64,000 nt of DNA from Pseudomonas sp. RIT623 (lineage in GTDB: Bacteria; Pseudomonadota; Gammaproteobacteria; Pseudomonadales; Pseudomonadaceae), in contig NZ_SOZA01000016.1 in assembly GCF_004519305.1 (NCBI RefSeq), positions 42,652-106,651 on the forward strand, given 5' to 3'. Below the pieces are notes generated by a model. It worked only from the letters and a program-made list of their open reading frames with translations. It searched no databases and was not told the origin of the DNA. Of the stretch, positions 35,086 to 44,699 are shown piece by piece (within the stretch, counting starts at the first letter, position 1; the number at the start of each line of letters is the position of its first letter). A program made the position numbers and the translations under genes.

Positions 35086-38000
35086 GCAGGGCGCGCAGGG
35101 CCGCCGGCTTGACCGGCTTGGCCAGGTAGTCCAGGCCGGCGGCATGGACCATGGCGATGGTCTCGTTGCGACCATCGGCGCTGATCACCACCCCCGGCAC
35201 CGGTTCGCCCAGGCGCGCGCGTAGCCAGCCCATCAGCCCGGTACCCGTCTCGCCGTCGTCGAGGTGGAAGTCCACCAGCGCCAGGTGCGGGCGCAAGCCC
35301 TTGGCCAGCAGCGCCTCGCATTCGGCCTGGTTGCGCGCGGTGGATACCTGGCAGCCCCAGCGGCTGAGCAGGCTGTTCATGCCGATCAAGATGCTGTCCT
35401 CGTTGTCCACGCACAGCACCTGCAGTCCGGCCAGCGGCTGACCAGCCTGCTCCACGGGCGCCGGTGCGGCGGGGGCGGCGCTGTGGGCGACGGGCACGCC
35501 CACCCGGAACACGCTGCCCTTGCCCGGCCAGGAGCGGACTTCCAGTTGGTGGCCGAGCACCCGGCACAGGCCGTCGGCGATCGCCAGGCCCAGGCCCAGG
35601 CCTTTCTCGGCGCGGGTCTGGTGACTGTCGAGGCGCTTGAACTCCTGGAAGATCACCGCCAGCTTGTCATCGGCGATACCTGGGCCACGGTCCCACACCT
35701 CCAGCCACAGGCGTTCGCCCTGGCGGCGCACGCCGAGCAGGATCGGCCCCTTGCCATAGCGCAGGGCATTGGTGAGGAAGTTCTGCAGTACCCGGCGCAA
35801 CAGTTTCATGTCGCTGTCGACCCGCAGGCGGCTGCCGCGCAAGCGGAATTCCAGGCCTTTTTCGGCAGCCAGCAGCTTGAACTCGGCGCCAAGGGTGTCG
35901 AACAACTGGTTGAGGGCGAAGGGCTTGACGTCCGGGGTGACCCGGCCGTTTTCCAGGCGCGAGATATCCAGCAGGTCGCTGATCAGCTCCTCGGCCGAGC
36001 GTAGCGAGCTGTCCATGTGCTGGACCAGTTGGCGGGCTTCGTCGTTCATGCCTTCGGCCTGTTGCGACAACGCCGCGGAGAACAACCGCGCGGCGTTCAG
36101 CGGCTGCATCAGGTCGTGGCTGACGGCGGCGAGGAAGCGCGTCTTGGATTGGCTGACGGCTTCGGCGCGGCTTTTCGCCTCGATCAACGCCTGGTTGAGC
36201 TGCGACAGTTCGCGGGTGCGTTCGGCGACCCGCTGCTCGAGACCTTCGTTGGCGTCGCGCAGGGCCTGCTCGGCCTCGCGGAACGGGGTGATGTCGGTGA
36301 AGCTCATGACGAAACCACCGCCCGGCATCGGGTTGCCGATCAGCTCGATCACCCGGCCATTGGGGAACAACCGTTCGGAGGAATGGGCGCGGCCCTGGCG
36401 CATCCAGTGCAGGCGCCGCGCCACATGTACCTGGGCCTCGCCCGGGCCGCACAGGCCGCGGTCGGCGTTGTAGCGGATGATGTCGGCGATCGGTCGGCCG
36501 ACGCTGATCAGCCCGTCGGGGTAGTTGAACAGTTCAAGGTAGCGACGGTTCCAGGCCACCAGGTGCAGGTTCTGGTCCACTACGCTGATGCCCTGGTTGA
36601 TGTTCTCGATGGCGCCTTGCAGCAACGCGCGGTTGAACTGCAGCACCTCGCTGGCCTCATCGGCGATGCGTACCACGTCCTCGAGCTGCATGTCGCGGCC
36701 TTCGATGGCGGCCTTGACCACCGCGCGGGTCGAGGAGCTGCCGAGCACGCCGGCCAGCAGCCGTTCGGTGTGCTCGATCCAGTCGCCGTCGGCGTTCTGG
36801 TTGGGGTTGAAGCCCTTGCCCTGGCGGTAGGCGAAACGGATGAAGCTCTGCCGGGCGCGTTCCTCGCCGACGAAGCGCGCGGCCAGCTTGAGCAGGTCGT
36901 CGATCTGCACTGCCAGCAGCGGCTTGCTGCTGGGGCGGGCGCTGGTCTGCTGCCCGATGAAGCGCCCGGCCTGCCAGTGCTCGGAAACCCGCGTGCGCGA
37001 CAGGATCGAGACCCAGGCAAAGAGGGTGAAGTTGCCGGCCAGCGACAGCACCACGCCCTGGGTCAGTGGGGTGATCGGCAGGTTCAGCGGATTGCCGTGC
37101 AGCCAGGCCAGGCCCGGGAACAGCTGCAGCGACCAGCCCAGGCTATGGGCGGTGATCGGCAGCACCAGGGTGTAGAACCACAGGAAGATGCCTGCGGCGA
37201 GGCCGGCGAACACGCCGCGGCGGTTGGCCTGCTTCCAGTACAGCGCGCCGAGCATCGCCGGGGTGAGTTGGGTGACCGCGGCGAAGGCGATCTGGCCGAT
37301 GGTGGCCAGGCTCGCGGTGGAGCCCAGCAGGCGGTAGCTGACGTAGGCCAGCAGCAGGATCACCACGATGGTCACCCGACGCACCGAGAGCATCCAGTGG
37401 CGGAACACCTCGAACGGCCGTTCGGCGTTGTTGCGCCGCAGCAGCCAGGGCAGCAGCATGTCGTTGGAGACCATGGTCGACAATGCCACGGCCTCGACGA
37501 TGACCATGCCGGTGGCCGCCGAGGCGCCGCCGATGAAGGCCAGCAGGGCCAGGCTCGGGTGCGCCTCGGCCAATGGCAGGCTGATGACGAAGGAGTCGGA
37601 GATCACCGTGCCCGGCAGCAGCATCTGCCCGGCCAGGGCTATCGGCACCACGAACAGCGCCGCCAAGGCCAGGTACAGCGGGAACACCCAGCGTGCCAGG
37701 CGCATGTCCTGGGGTTCGATGTTCTCCACCACGGTAACGTGGAACTGCCGCGGCAGGCAGATGATCGCCATCATCGCCACGGCGGTCTGCACCACCATCG
37801 ACGGCCAGTTGATGGTCTCCTGCCAATAGCTGTCCAGGTGCACCGACTGACGTGCCTGGGTGAACAGGTCGTCGAAGCCGTCGTACAGGTTGAACACCAC
37901 GAACACGCCTACCGCGAGGAAGGCCAGCAACTTGACCAGCGATTCGAAGGCGATGGCCAGCACCATGCCGCGGTGGTGTTCGGTGACATCGAGGCTGCGG

Positions 38001-38533
38001 GTGCCGAACACGATGGCGAACAGCGCCAGCACCAGCGATACCACCAGGGCGGTGTCCTGCACCCGGCTGCCGGTGGCATCGGCGCTGGCGCCGATCAACA
38101 GGTTGACGCCCAGCACGATGCCCTTGAGCTGCAGGGCGATATAAGGCAGCACGCCGACCAGGCAGATCAGCGCCACCACCACGGCGAGGGTCTGCGACTT
38201 GCCGTAGCGCGCGGCGATGAAGTCGGCGATCGAGGTGATGTTCTGCTGCTTGCTGATCAGCACCATCTTCTGCACCACCCAAGGTGCGAAGATCAGCAGC
38301 AGCACCGGGCCCAGGTAGATGGGCAGGAACGCCCAGAGCTGCTCGGCGGCCTGGCCGACCGCGCCGAAGAAGGTCCAGCTGGTGCAATACACTGCCAACG
38401 ACAGGCTGTACACCCAGGCGCGCAGGCGCGGCGGCAACGGTGTGCTGCGGCGGTCGCCGTAGAAGGCGATGGCGAACATGATGGCCATATAGGCCAGGGC
38501 GACCACGGCGATCAGCCCGCTGGACAACGACAT
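35057..38533 (-). CDS. Hybrid sensor histidine kinase with SLC5-type transporter domain (MxtR/CrbS family)
   Basis: A 1158-residue membrane kinase. Residues 1 to about 500 form a sodium/solute symporter-like domain with about 13 helices (it opens SLSSGLIAVVALAYMAIMFAIAFYG). A STAC-like linker with helical residues follows to about 600. A PAS domain comes next (NINQGISVVDQNLHLVAWNRRYLELFNYP), then the H-box with His806 in LAAVSHDLMQPLNAARLF. The ATPase domain has LGLGLAIADG, and the receiver domain has Asp1088 in LALVDFHLDDG and Lys in YLAKPVKP. In this family the kinase acts with a LuxR-type regulator to control acetate use and secondary metabolism. No regulator is adjacent. Its end overlaps rmuC. 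Confidence 0.9.
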   Translation of the reverse strand: MSLSSGLIAVVALAYMAIMFAIAFYGDRRSTPLPPRLRAWVYSLSLAVYCTSWTFFGAVGQAAEQLWAFLPIYLGPVLLLIFAPWVVQKMVLISKQQNITSIADFIAARYGKSQTLAVVVALICLVGVLPYIALQLKGIVLGVNLLIGASADATGSRVQDTALVVSLVLALFAIVFGTRSLDVTEHHRGMVLAIAFESLVKLLAFLAVGVFVVFNLYDGFDDLFTQARQSVHLDSYWQETINWPSMVVQTAVAMMAIICLPRQFHVTVVENIEPQDMRLARWVFPLYLALAALFVVPIALAGQMLLPGTVISDSFVISLPLAEAHPSLALLAFIGGASAATGMVIVEAVALSTMVSNDMLLPWLLRRNNAERPFEVFRHWMLSVRRVTIVVILLLAYVSYRLLGSTASLATIGQIAFAAVTQLTPAMLGALYWKQANRRGVFAGLAAGIFLWFYTLVLPITAHSLGWSLQLFPGLAWLHGNPLNLPITPLTQGVVLSLAGNFTLFAWVSILSRTRVSEHWQAGRFIGQQTSARPSSKPLLAVQIDDLLKLAARFVGEERARQSFIRFAYRQGKGFNPNQNADGDWIEHTERLLAGVLGSSSTRAVVKAAIEGRDMQLEDVVRIADEASEVLQFNRALLQGAIENINQGISVVDQNLHLVAWNRRYLELFNYPDGLISVGRPIADIIRYNADRGLCGPGEAQVHVARRLHWMRQGRAHSSERLFPNGRVIELIGNPMPGGGFVMSFTDITPFREAEQALRDANEGLEQRVAERTRELSQLNQALIEAKSRAEAVSQSKTRFLAAVSHDLMQPLNAARLFSAALSQQAEGMNDEARQLVQHMDSSLRSAEELISDLLDISRLENGRVTPDVKPFALNQLFDTLGAEFKLLAAEKGLEFRLRGSRLRVDSDMKLLRRVLQNFLTNALRYGKGPILLGVRRQGERLWLEVWDRGPGIADDKLAVIFQEFKRLDSHQTRAEKGLGLGLAIADGLCRVLGHQLEVRSWPGKGSVFRVGVPVAHSAAPAAPAPVEQAGQPLAGLQVLCVDNEDSILIGMNSLLSRWGCQVSTARNQAECEALLAKGLRPHLALVDFHLDDGETGTGLMGWLRARLGEPVPGVVISADGRNETIAMVHAAGLDYLAKPVKPAALRALLNRHLSLVQ

Positions 38534-38648
38534 GCAAACTCCGGAGCAGAAAAAGAAAACGCGGTCCCGATCAATCAGTCTGGCACGCAGCGGGCGCCGC
38601 GTCAGCGCAGACCATGGTCGCAGTGGCAGGACGTCGCAGGGCCGGCGC

Positions 38649-39836
38649 CTACTCCACCCGCCGACGCGTGCCCAGCCAATAGAACATCGCCGCCAACATG
38701 ACCGAGCCGATGAGCAGGTAGAACACCGCCGCCGGCAGCAGATACCCCAGTGCCAGGCCTACCAGGATCGGCCCCAGCCCGCCGCCCAGGTTGGACAGGT
38801 TCTGCGCGCCATAATAAACCCCGCGCAGGTGTTCCGGTGCGATCAGGTCGATGAACATGAATTCGGCCGGAATCACGATGATCTCGCCCAGGGTGAACAC
38901 CAGCATCGCCAGGCACCAGGCTGGCGCCGAAGCCGCCACGGAAAACCCCAGCAAACCGGCGATGAACATGGCCATGCCGGCCATCAGCCAGGGCATCAGC
39001 TGCTGGCGGCCGATGCGCCGGCCGATCACGTACTGCAGGGCAATCACCGTGACGGCGTTGGTGGTCACCAGGTAGCCCGCCAGCCGCGCGACCTGGGCCG
39101 GGTCCTGCAGGGTCACCACCAGGTATTGCGACAAGTAGGCGGTGAACTGGCCGAACACCACGGCGCTGAGCACGCCGCCCAGGGTAAAGCAGACCAGCCG
39201 GCGGTCGCGCAGCATGCCCAGGGCAACCTGGGCGAAGCCCGCCGCGGGCCCGTCCTCGCGCAGGCCCAGCAGGTTGCGCTCGCCCAGCCAGTAATAAGCC
39301 AGGCTCAAACCGCTGCCGATCAGCGCCGATAGCAGAAACGGCAGGTGGTCGTCGGCCTCGATCAACAGCACTCCGAGCATCGGCCCTGCGGCCCAGGCGA
39401 TGTTGTTGAACGTGTACTTGATGGCGAACGCTTCGCCGCGCCGGTCTTCGGGCAGCAGGGCGCAGAACCCGGCCTTGGCGGTAATGTCGACCACGGTCTG
39501 GGCCAGGTAGGCCACCACCAGGAAGCAGAAGAATAGCAGCGCCGAGGTGCTGCTCACGATGCCAATGAAGGCCAGGGCGAACAGCAGCGTGCAGGCGACG
39601 ATCAGCGTGTGGCTGCGCAGGGTGTCGACCAGGTGCCCGCCGTAGAGGCTGAGCATGGAGGCCAGAAGCATGGCGCCACCCACCAGCAGGCCGGTGTGGC
39701 CGACCGATAGGCCCATGTGCGCCGACAGGTACACCACCAGATAGGGCAGGGTGATCGCCCGGGCCATGGTCAAGGTGAAGGTGGTGAACAGCAACAGGCG
39801 CACGGCGGATGGATAGTTTTTCAGGGCACGGAGCAT
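38649..39836 (-). CDS. MFS transporter (MdtH-like)
   Basis: A 395-residue inner-membrane protein with about 12 helices. It begins MLRALKNYPSAVRLLLFTTFTLTMARAITLPYLVVYL. Later features are the loop GGHLVDTLRSHTLI and the first-half ending ALLPEDRRGEAFAIKYTFNNIAWAAGP, which is seen in MdtH/YcaD-type carriers. The Met at 39836 is chosen because AAGGA lies seven bases upstream; an in-frame ATG ten codons earlier has no RBS. Substrate unknown; family members export drugs or small metabolites. It is divergent from the TehA/SLAC1-type gene, with 160 bp between them, and the shared region includes an AT-rich stretch. Confidence 0.88.
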   Translation of the reverse strand: MLRALKNYPSAVRLLLFTTFTLTMARAITLPYLVVYLSAHMGLSVGHTGLLVGGAMLLASMLSLYGGHLVDTLRSHTLIVACTLLFALAFIGIVSSTSALLFFCFLVVAYLAQTVVDITAKAGFCALLPEDRRGEAFAIKYTFNNIAWAAGPMLGVLLIEADDHLPFLLSALIGSGLSLAYYWLGERNLLGLREDGPAAGFAQVALGMLRDRRLVCFTLGGVLSAVVFGQFTAYLSQYLVVTLQDPAQVARLAGYLVTTNAVTVIALQYVIGRRIGRQQLMPWLMAGMAMFIAGLLGFSVAASAPAWCLAMLVFTLGEIIVIPAEFMFIDLIAPEHLRGVYYGAQNLSNLGGGLGPILVGLALGYLLPAAVFYLLIGSVMLAAMFYWLGTRRRVE

Positions 39837-39996
39837 CGACGGGTCCTTGTCATTGTTAGCGGCCAAGCATATGCCAGGCGGCTGATCGAACGCTATATAT
39901 GTAAAATCGATAACAGATAGAGAAATTACCCGTTATATAGATATTCTTCACGGGCATAAGATATTCCTACCTTACCCAAGGCCAGGAGAAACGTTC

Positions 39997-41136
39997 ATGC
40001 CATGCACCCAGACCCACGCGCCCTGCTGGCGCCCGCTCAGCCATCTGGCGCACCCGCGCGAGGTGATTCGCCAGTTCACCCCCAACTGGTTCGCCGCAAC
40101 CATGGGCACCGGCGTGCTGGCCTTGGCGTTTCACCAGCTCCAGGTGCCGGTGCTGGACCGCGTGGCCGAAGGGCTGTGGTGGCTGACCATTGGCCTGTTC
40201 ACCCTGTTCTGTGTCCTGTACGGCGCCCGTTGGCTGCTGTTCTTCGACGAAGCCCGGCGCATCTTCGCCCATTCCACCGTGTCGATGTTCTTCGGCACCA
40301 TTCCCATGGGGCTGGCCACCATTCTCAATGGCGCCCTGGTGTTCGGCATGGCGCGCTGGGGCGAGGCCGTGGTGCCCTGGGTCGAGGCCTTGTGGTGGCT
40401 GGACGTGGGCCTGGCGCTGCTGTGCGGGGTGGCTATTCCCTACCTGATGTTCACCCGCCAGGAACACAGCATCGACCAGATGACCGCGGTCTGGCTGCTG
40501 CCGGTGGTGGCAGCGGAAGTCGCCGCGGCCAGTGGTGGCCTGCTGGCCCCGCACCTGGCCGACGCCCACCAGCAGTTCCTGGTGGTGGTGACCAGCTACG
40601 TGATGTGGGCGGTGTCGCTGCCGGTGGCGTTCAGCATCCTGACCATCCTCATGCTGCGCATGGCCCTGCACAAATTGCCGCCGGCCAACATGGCCGCTTC
40701 CAGCTGGTTGGCGTTGGGCCCGATCGGTACTGGCGCGCTGGGCATGCTGGTGCTGGGTGGCGATGCGCCGGCAGTGTTCGCCGCCAATGGCCTGGGCGGG
40801 TTGGGTGAGGTGGCGCGCGGCTTGGGGCTGGTGGCCGGGATCGTGCTGTGGGGCGCGGGGCTCTGGTGGCTGCTGACCGCGGTGCTGATCACCTTGCGCT
40901 ACATGCGCCAGGGCATGCCGTTCAACCTGGGCTGGTGGGGGTTCACCTTCCCGTTGGGGGTGTACTGCCTGGCGACGTTGAAGCTGGCTGCCTGGTTGTC
41001 GCTCGATTTCTTCAGCGTGTTCGGCCTGGTGCTGGTGGTGGCGCTGGCCCTGCTCTGGGCGGTGGTGGCCAGTCGCACCCTGCGTGGGGCGTGGCGAGGT
41101 GAGCTGTTCGTGTCGCCGTGTATTGCACAGGCGTAG
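39997..41136 (+). CDS. TDT family (TehA/SLAC1/Ssu1-like) transporter
   Basis: A 379-residue membrane protein with about 10 helices. The start FTPNWFAATMGTGVLALAFHQL is the signature of the tellurite-resistance/dicarboxylate transporter family. Further landmarks are HSTVSMFFGTIPMGLATILNG, AVWLLPVVAAEVAAASGG, ALGPIGTGALGMLVLG and NLGWWGFTFPLGVYCLA. The closest functional relatives I can suggest are C4-dicarboxylate carriers (Mae1) and sulfite exporters (Ssu1). Sulfite or a carboxylate anion is therefore the likely substrate class. AGGAG stands eight bases before the ATG. Confidence 0.9.
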   Translation: MPCTQTHAPCWRPLSHLAHPREVIRQFTPNWFAATMGTGVLALAFHQLQVPVLDRVAEGLWWLTIGLFTLFCVLYGARWLLFFDEARRIFAHSTVSMFFGTIPMGLATILNGALVFGMARWGEAVVPWVEALWWLDVGLALLCGVAIPYLMFTRQEHSIDQMTAVWLLPVVAAEVAAASGGLLAPHLADAHQQFLVVVTSYVMWAVSLPVAFSILTILMLRMALHKLPPANMAASSWLALGPIGTGALGMLVLGGDAPAVFAANGLGGLGEVARGLGLVAGIVLWGAGLWWLLTAVLITLRYMRQGMPFNLGWWGFTFPLGVYCLATLKLAAWLSLDFFSVFGLVLVVALALLWAVVASRTLRGAWRGELFVSPCIAQA

Positions 41137-41150
41137 CTGGACAGCACGAA

Positions 41151-41172
41151 GGCCCGGCAGTACTGTCGGGCT
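41151..41172 (+). terminator. Possible weak terminator after the TDT gene
   Basis: GCCCGGCAG-TA-CTGTCGGGC forms a near-perfect hairpin 15 bases past the stop, followed only by CTTGCT. This makes it a weak intrinsic terminator at best. Confidence 0.45.
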
Positions 41173-41262
41173 TGCTCGCTTGGCGAAGACGCATGGATGC
41201 GGTTATCTGTGTCTGGAGGGCAGGGCGCGGACAACAAGAACAAGCGGGCAAGGAGCGCCTTA

Positions 41263-42012
41263 ATGGAGCTGAATTCGATCGTTTCGCTCAAGTCCTATGC
41301 CGAAGGCGTCAGCCTTCATGTGCACGACTTCCACCAGTTGGTCATTCCCACCCACGGCACCATGGAAATAGAGGTCGATGGCACGCAAGGGCATCTGACC
41401 AATGCCAGGGGCATATTGATCCCCGCCGCCAGCCACCATCGCTTCAATGCTTCCTCGGGTAGCCAGTATGTGGTTGCCGACATCCCCATCGACTTCCGCC
41501 TGGCCGATGGCCGTCAGGTGGGGGCGCTGCGCCTGCTCGACGAACGTTTCTTCAGCGTGCCCTTGTCGTTCTGCCACCTGATTGCCTTTCTCAGAGGGGC
41601 GGTTCAGGAGCAGCGCGCCGTCGACACCGGCGCCTGGCTCAGGTTGGCCTTGAGCGCCATCTCCGGGCAGGCTGCGTCGGTCACGGACGCGAAGTACACG
41701 CCGCTGGCCAAGGCCACGACGTTCATGCGGGCCAACCTTGACCAGCCGATCACCTGCAAGCATGTGGCTGTTGCTGCCGGCGTCAGCGAACGCAAGCTCA
41801 ACTACCTGTTCAACCAGTCACTGCGGATGACGCCCCATGCCTACTTGCTGGAACTGCGCATCGAACGGGCGATTGGCCTGCTCTCCGGCAGCCGACTGCC
41901 CATCAGTGACATTGCGCGGGCCTGCGGCTTTTCCGATCAGAGCGCGTTGACCCATGCGCTGAAGCGCGCCCGTGACATCACCCCGGCCAGGTTGCGACGC
42001 GCCAGCGCCTGA
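41263..42012 (+). CDS. AraC family transcriptional regulator
   Basis: A 249-residue regulator. An N-terminal cupin-like sensor has LHVHDFHQLVIPTHGTMEIEVDG, with His residues that could bind metal or ligand, and RGILIPAASHHRFNA. The C-terminal pair of helix-turn-helix motifs has CKHVAVAAGVSERKLNYLFNQSLRMTP and ISDIARACGFSDQSALTHALKRARDITPARLR. AGGAG seven bases before the ATG at 41263 supports this start over an upstream in-frame codon. It faces the EamA exporter gene in the same direction, 123 bp upstream of it. It is the probable regulator of the exporter and the biosynthetic genes behind it. Confidence 0.9.
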   Translation: MELNSIVSLKSYAEGVSLHVHDFHQLVIPTHGTMEIEVDGTQGHLTNARGILIPAASHHRFNASSGSQYVVADIPIDFRLADGRQVGALRLLDERFFSVPLSFCHLIAFLRGAVQEQRAVDTGAWLRLALSAISGQAASVTDAKYTPLAKATTFMRANLDQPITCKHVAVAAGVSERKLNYLFNQSLRMTPHAYLLELRIERAIGLLSGSRLPISDIARACGFSDQSALTHALKRARDITPARLRRASA

Positions 42013-42135
42013 TCGCCCTGGCGCAACCTGCCTGGCCTTGCAGGCGGCAACAAAAAAATTGCCGGATCCTGCAAGCCGGGCCCATGACGGCTGGCGTACG
42101 TTTCGCTCACCACCTCGACGGGTTACGAGCGTCCC

Positions 42136-43032
42136 ATGTCCGAAGCGTTGCACGGTAACTCCCTTGCACCCGCCAGCCTGAAGAAGTCCGCCAACGCCTG
42201 CGGCTTGCTGGCGATCCTGATGTGGGCGGCGCTGGCGCTGTTGACCACCCAGACCCAGGGAATCCCGCCTTTTCAGTTGCTGTTTCTGTCATTTTGCATT
42301 CCTTTCGGCCTTGCCTGCCTGGCCGCGCTGGGTGGCTGGCGGGGTGGCTTGCGGGCCTGGCGACAGCCGGTGGGGGTCTGGTGTTCCGGATTCGCCGCGA
42401 TCTTCCTGTACCACGCCTTCTACTTTTTTGCCCTCAAGGCCGCTCCGCCCGCGCAGGCCAGCATGATCGCCTACCTGTGGCCGCTGTTGATCGTGCTGTT
42501 CAGTGCCATGCAGGGTGGGGGGCGCCTAAACCGCCTGTGCCTGCTGGGCGCCTGCCTGGGCCTGGCCGGCACAGCCTTGATCTTGCAACCACAGAGCAGT
42601 GTGCTCACCACGCGCACCTTGCTCGGCTATGCCGCTGCGTTGTGTTGCGCGTTGGTGTGGTCGAGCTATTCGGTGTTCAACAAGCGCCATGAAGGCGCGC
42701 CGGTAGGTGTCATTGGCGGGATCTGCGGGTTGGTCGCGCTGGCCGGGTTCATCTGTCACCTGCTGCTGGAAGACACGGTGATCCCTGACGCCCGAGGCTG
42801 CCTGGCGATCGTGCTGCTGGGGCTCGGGCCGGTCGGGCTGGCGTTCTTCGCCTGGGACTACGCCACCAAGAGCGGCAATGCCGAGTTCCTGGGGGCGGTT
42901 TCATACCTGGCCCCCTTGATCTCGACCTTGCTCCTGGTGCTGGCAGGCGTGCTGACCCTCGATCTGCGGCTGATGGCCGCGGCTGGGTTGATCGTCGCAG
43001 GCACCCTGGTGGCCACTTTCGGCGCTCGCTGA
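42136..43032 (+). CDS. EamA/DMT family exporter (YddG-like)
   Basis: A 298-residue inner-membrane protein with ten hydrophobic segments in two EamA repeats. The AYLWPLLIVLFSAMQGG motif in the first repeat and LVWSSYSVFNKRHEG at the start of the second resemble YddG, the exporter of aromatic amino acids and their analogues. LGPVGLAFFAWDYATKSGNAEFLGAVSYLAPLISTLLL is the typical end. There is no clear RBS at the ATG; several codons into the frame there are no better starts. It is 123 bp after the AraC gene and 49 bp before the radical SAM gene. Inferred role: export of the compound made by the following genes. Confidence 0.85.
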   Translation: MSEALHGNSLAPASLKKSANACGLLAILMWAALALLTTQTQGIPPFQLLFLSFCIPFGLACLAALGGWRGGLRAWRQPVGVWCSGFAAIFLYHAFYFFALKAAPPAQASMIAYLWPLLIVLFSAMQGGGRLNRLCLLGACLGLAGTALILQPQSSVLTTRTLLGYAAALCCALVWSSYSVFNKRHEGAPVGVIGGICGLVALAGFICHLLLEDTVIPDARGCLAIVLLGLGPVGLAFFAWDYATKSGNAEFLGAVSYLAPLISTLLLVLAGVLTLDLRLMAAAGLIVAGTLVATFGAR

Positions 43033-43081
43033 CGGCCTGAACAGGGTGTTCGGCCGTAATACACTTGATAAGGATATCTCT

Positions 43082-44686
43082 ATGCTCAGAGTGCTGGCAG
43101 TCAGTGCTCCCCACTGGCAGTTTGCTCCTGCAGGCCACGAACAACACCTGAACAGCAGCACGCCTTTCAGTTTGCATAATGCGATCAGGGTCTGTGCCCA
43201 TGAGGCCCGCGAGGGTATCGGTGCATGGGGGCGGAGCAATTGGCACAGCACGCAGGGGCTGGCCGAGGCGGTGTTCATGTCGGACTACCTGCATGAGACG
43301 CTGGCCTGGCTGGACCGGGCGCTGGCCAGTGTTCGACCCAACCTTGTATTGATCGGCGCGATGTCGATTTCCTTTCCTGGCGCCGTCGCTGTGGCGGCGC
43401 GTGTCAAGCAGGTGCTGGGGCCTCAGGCGATCGTGGTGATCGGCGGCAAGCACGCGATAGAGACCACCTACCTGGTGAACGGCAAGCTGCGGGTGCACCC
43501 CGGTTCGCCAATCGCGGCCATGCTTCGGGGGGATATTGGGCGCCTCTTCGACCTGGTGATTTCCGGGGATGGCGAGGCACTGATACGCGAGATTGGCGTT
43601 GCGGTGGCCGGCCTGCCCGCCTCGGAGCTGAACGCTTCCAGCATCGCCACATTCCTGGCGGATCGCGATGAGGTTCGTGGCGACTGGACGGCCGCCTGGC
43701 TGGAGGAGGACCGTGTCATGCATCTAGGCAGTGCGCAGTTGCCCTTGGATTATGACCATCTGCCCGTGCCCGCGACCTTGTTCCCGATCACCTCGGCGTT
43801 TCCGGTCTTTGCTACCAAACTGACGGCTCATGCCTATAGCGATACCAGCAAGGGCTGCATCTATTCGTGCGACTTCTGCAGCGAAGCCCAGGCCATCAAT
43901 GGCAAGTTGCATGGCATGGCGAGCGCGCACCAGCGCTTGTATCGGCAATTGCGCGCTATCGCCAGCCTGGCGCCTGGGCTGCCGGGTGGCGGGACGGTCA
44001 GCGCCTTCGTCGAAGACTCCATCCTGCTGCAGGGCAACGCGATTTCGCTCGCGCGCTTGTCCGACCTGATCGAAGCACAGGGGCTGGGCATGGTCTTTGG
44101 TGGGCAATTGACCGTGGACATGGTCAACGATCCCAATCGCCAGGCGCAGATTGCACGGCTGGCAGGCAATGGTCTGCGCTATCTCTTCATGGGGCTGGAG
44201 ACGCCGGACGAGGCGCTCGCGGCAACCATGCACAAGAACCGTGGGGCCGCCAAGGCCAGCCTCAAGGGCGACCTGCTATGCAGTGACGCGGCATCCAGCG
44301 GCTGGGTGCACAGGAGCGAACAGGCCCTGCGTTTCCTGGCTGGTGTCGGCATCGACTGTGGGTTGTCGCTACTGTTCGGCCTTGGTGAAAAGCATGCCCA
44401 GCGCATCGCCTTGCTCGAGCGGATAGGCGCTTGGCAGCGCGAGCTGGGGCAACCCAAATGCATCAGCATGAACTGGGCGGTGCAGCATCCGTTGCGCCAG
44501 GATCAGGGCAATCGGCACCACTACCTGGAGTGGGCCATCGATGCCGACGACCCCCGTGCGCCGATCATCTCCCGGGTCTTCGGTGAGGCTTCCACGCGTT
44601 ATTGCATGCCCGGGGTGAGCATGGCCAGCCTGGCCGAGCTCACGGAGCTGGACGGGCTCTACCAGCAACTCAATAACATTGTCTGA
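43082..44686 (+). CDS. B12-binding-domain radical SAM enzyme
   Basis: A 534-residue cytoplasmic enzyme. Residues about 80-175 form a Rossmann-like cobalamin-binding domain: VRPNLVLIGAMSISFPGAVAVAARVKQVLG, then VVIGGKH, then FDLVISGDGEALI, the usual pattern in B12-dependent radical SAM proteins. The radical SAM core has the cluster Cys259, Cys263 and Cys266 (GCIYSCDFCSEA), followed by FVEDSILL and YLFMGLETPDEA. The typical B12 DxHxxG motif is not seen, as in most of this subclass. AAGGA lies eight bases before the ATG. The substrate is unknown. Family members methylate unactivated carbons or catalyse ring rearrangements. A B3/B4 protein and a methyltransferase follow. Confidence 0.88.
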   Translation: MLRVLAVSAPHWQFAPAGHEQHLNSSTPFSLHNAIRVCAHEAREGIGAWGRSNWHSTQGLAEAVFMSDYLHETLAWLDRALASVRPNLVLIGAMSISFPGAVAVAARVKQVLGPQAIVVIGGKHAIETTYLVNGKLRVHPGSPIAAMLRGDIGRLFDLVISGDGEALIREIGVAVAGLPASELNASSIATFLADRDEVRGDWTAAWLEEDRVMHLGSAQLPLDYDHLPVPATLFPITSAFPVFATKLTAHAYSDTSKGCIYSCDFCSEAQAINGKLHGMASAHQRLYRQLRAIASLAPGLPGGGTVSAFVEDSILLQGNAISLARLSDLIEAQGLGMVFGGQLTVDMVNDPNRQAQIARLAGNGLRYLFMGLETPDEALAATMHKNRGAAKASLKGDLLCSDAASSGWVHRSEQALRFLAGVGIDCGLSLLFGLGEKHAQRIALLERIGAWQRELGQPKCISMNWAVQHPLRQDQGNRHHYLEWAIDADDPRAPIISRVFGEASTRYCMPGVSMASLAELTELDGLYQQLNNIV

Positions 44687-44699
44687 GGCTTGAGCTTCC

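Noticed and set aside
36017..38701. An 894-codon open frame on the plus strand opposite the hybrid sensor kinase
   Set aside because: It runs antisense to a gene with clear domains and its protein is low-complexity His/Gln/Gly/Arg-rich, a GC-rich shadow without recognisable motifs.
41263..42012. Regulator of the upstream TDT transporter gene
   Set aside because: A hairpin and 126 bp separate it from the TDT gene, and its co-directional downstream genes are the more natural target. This cannot be excluded.
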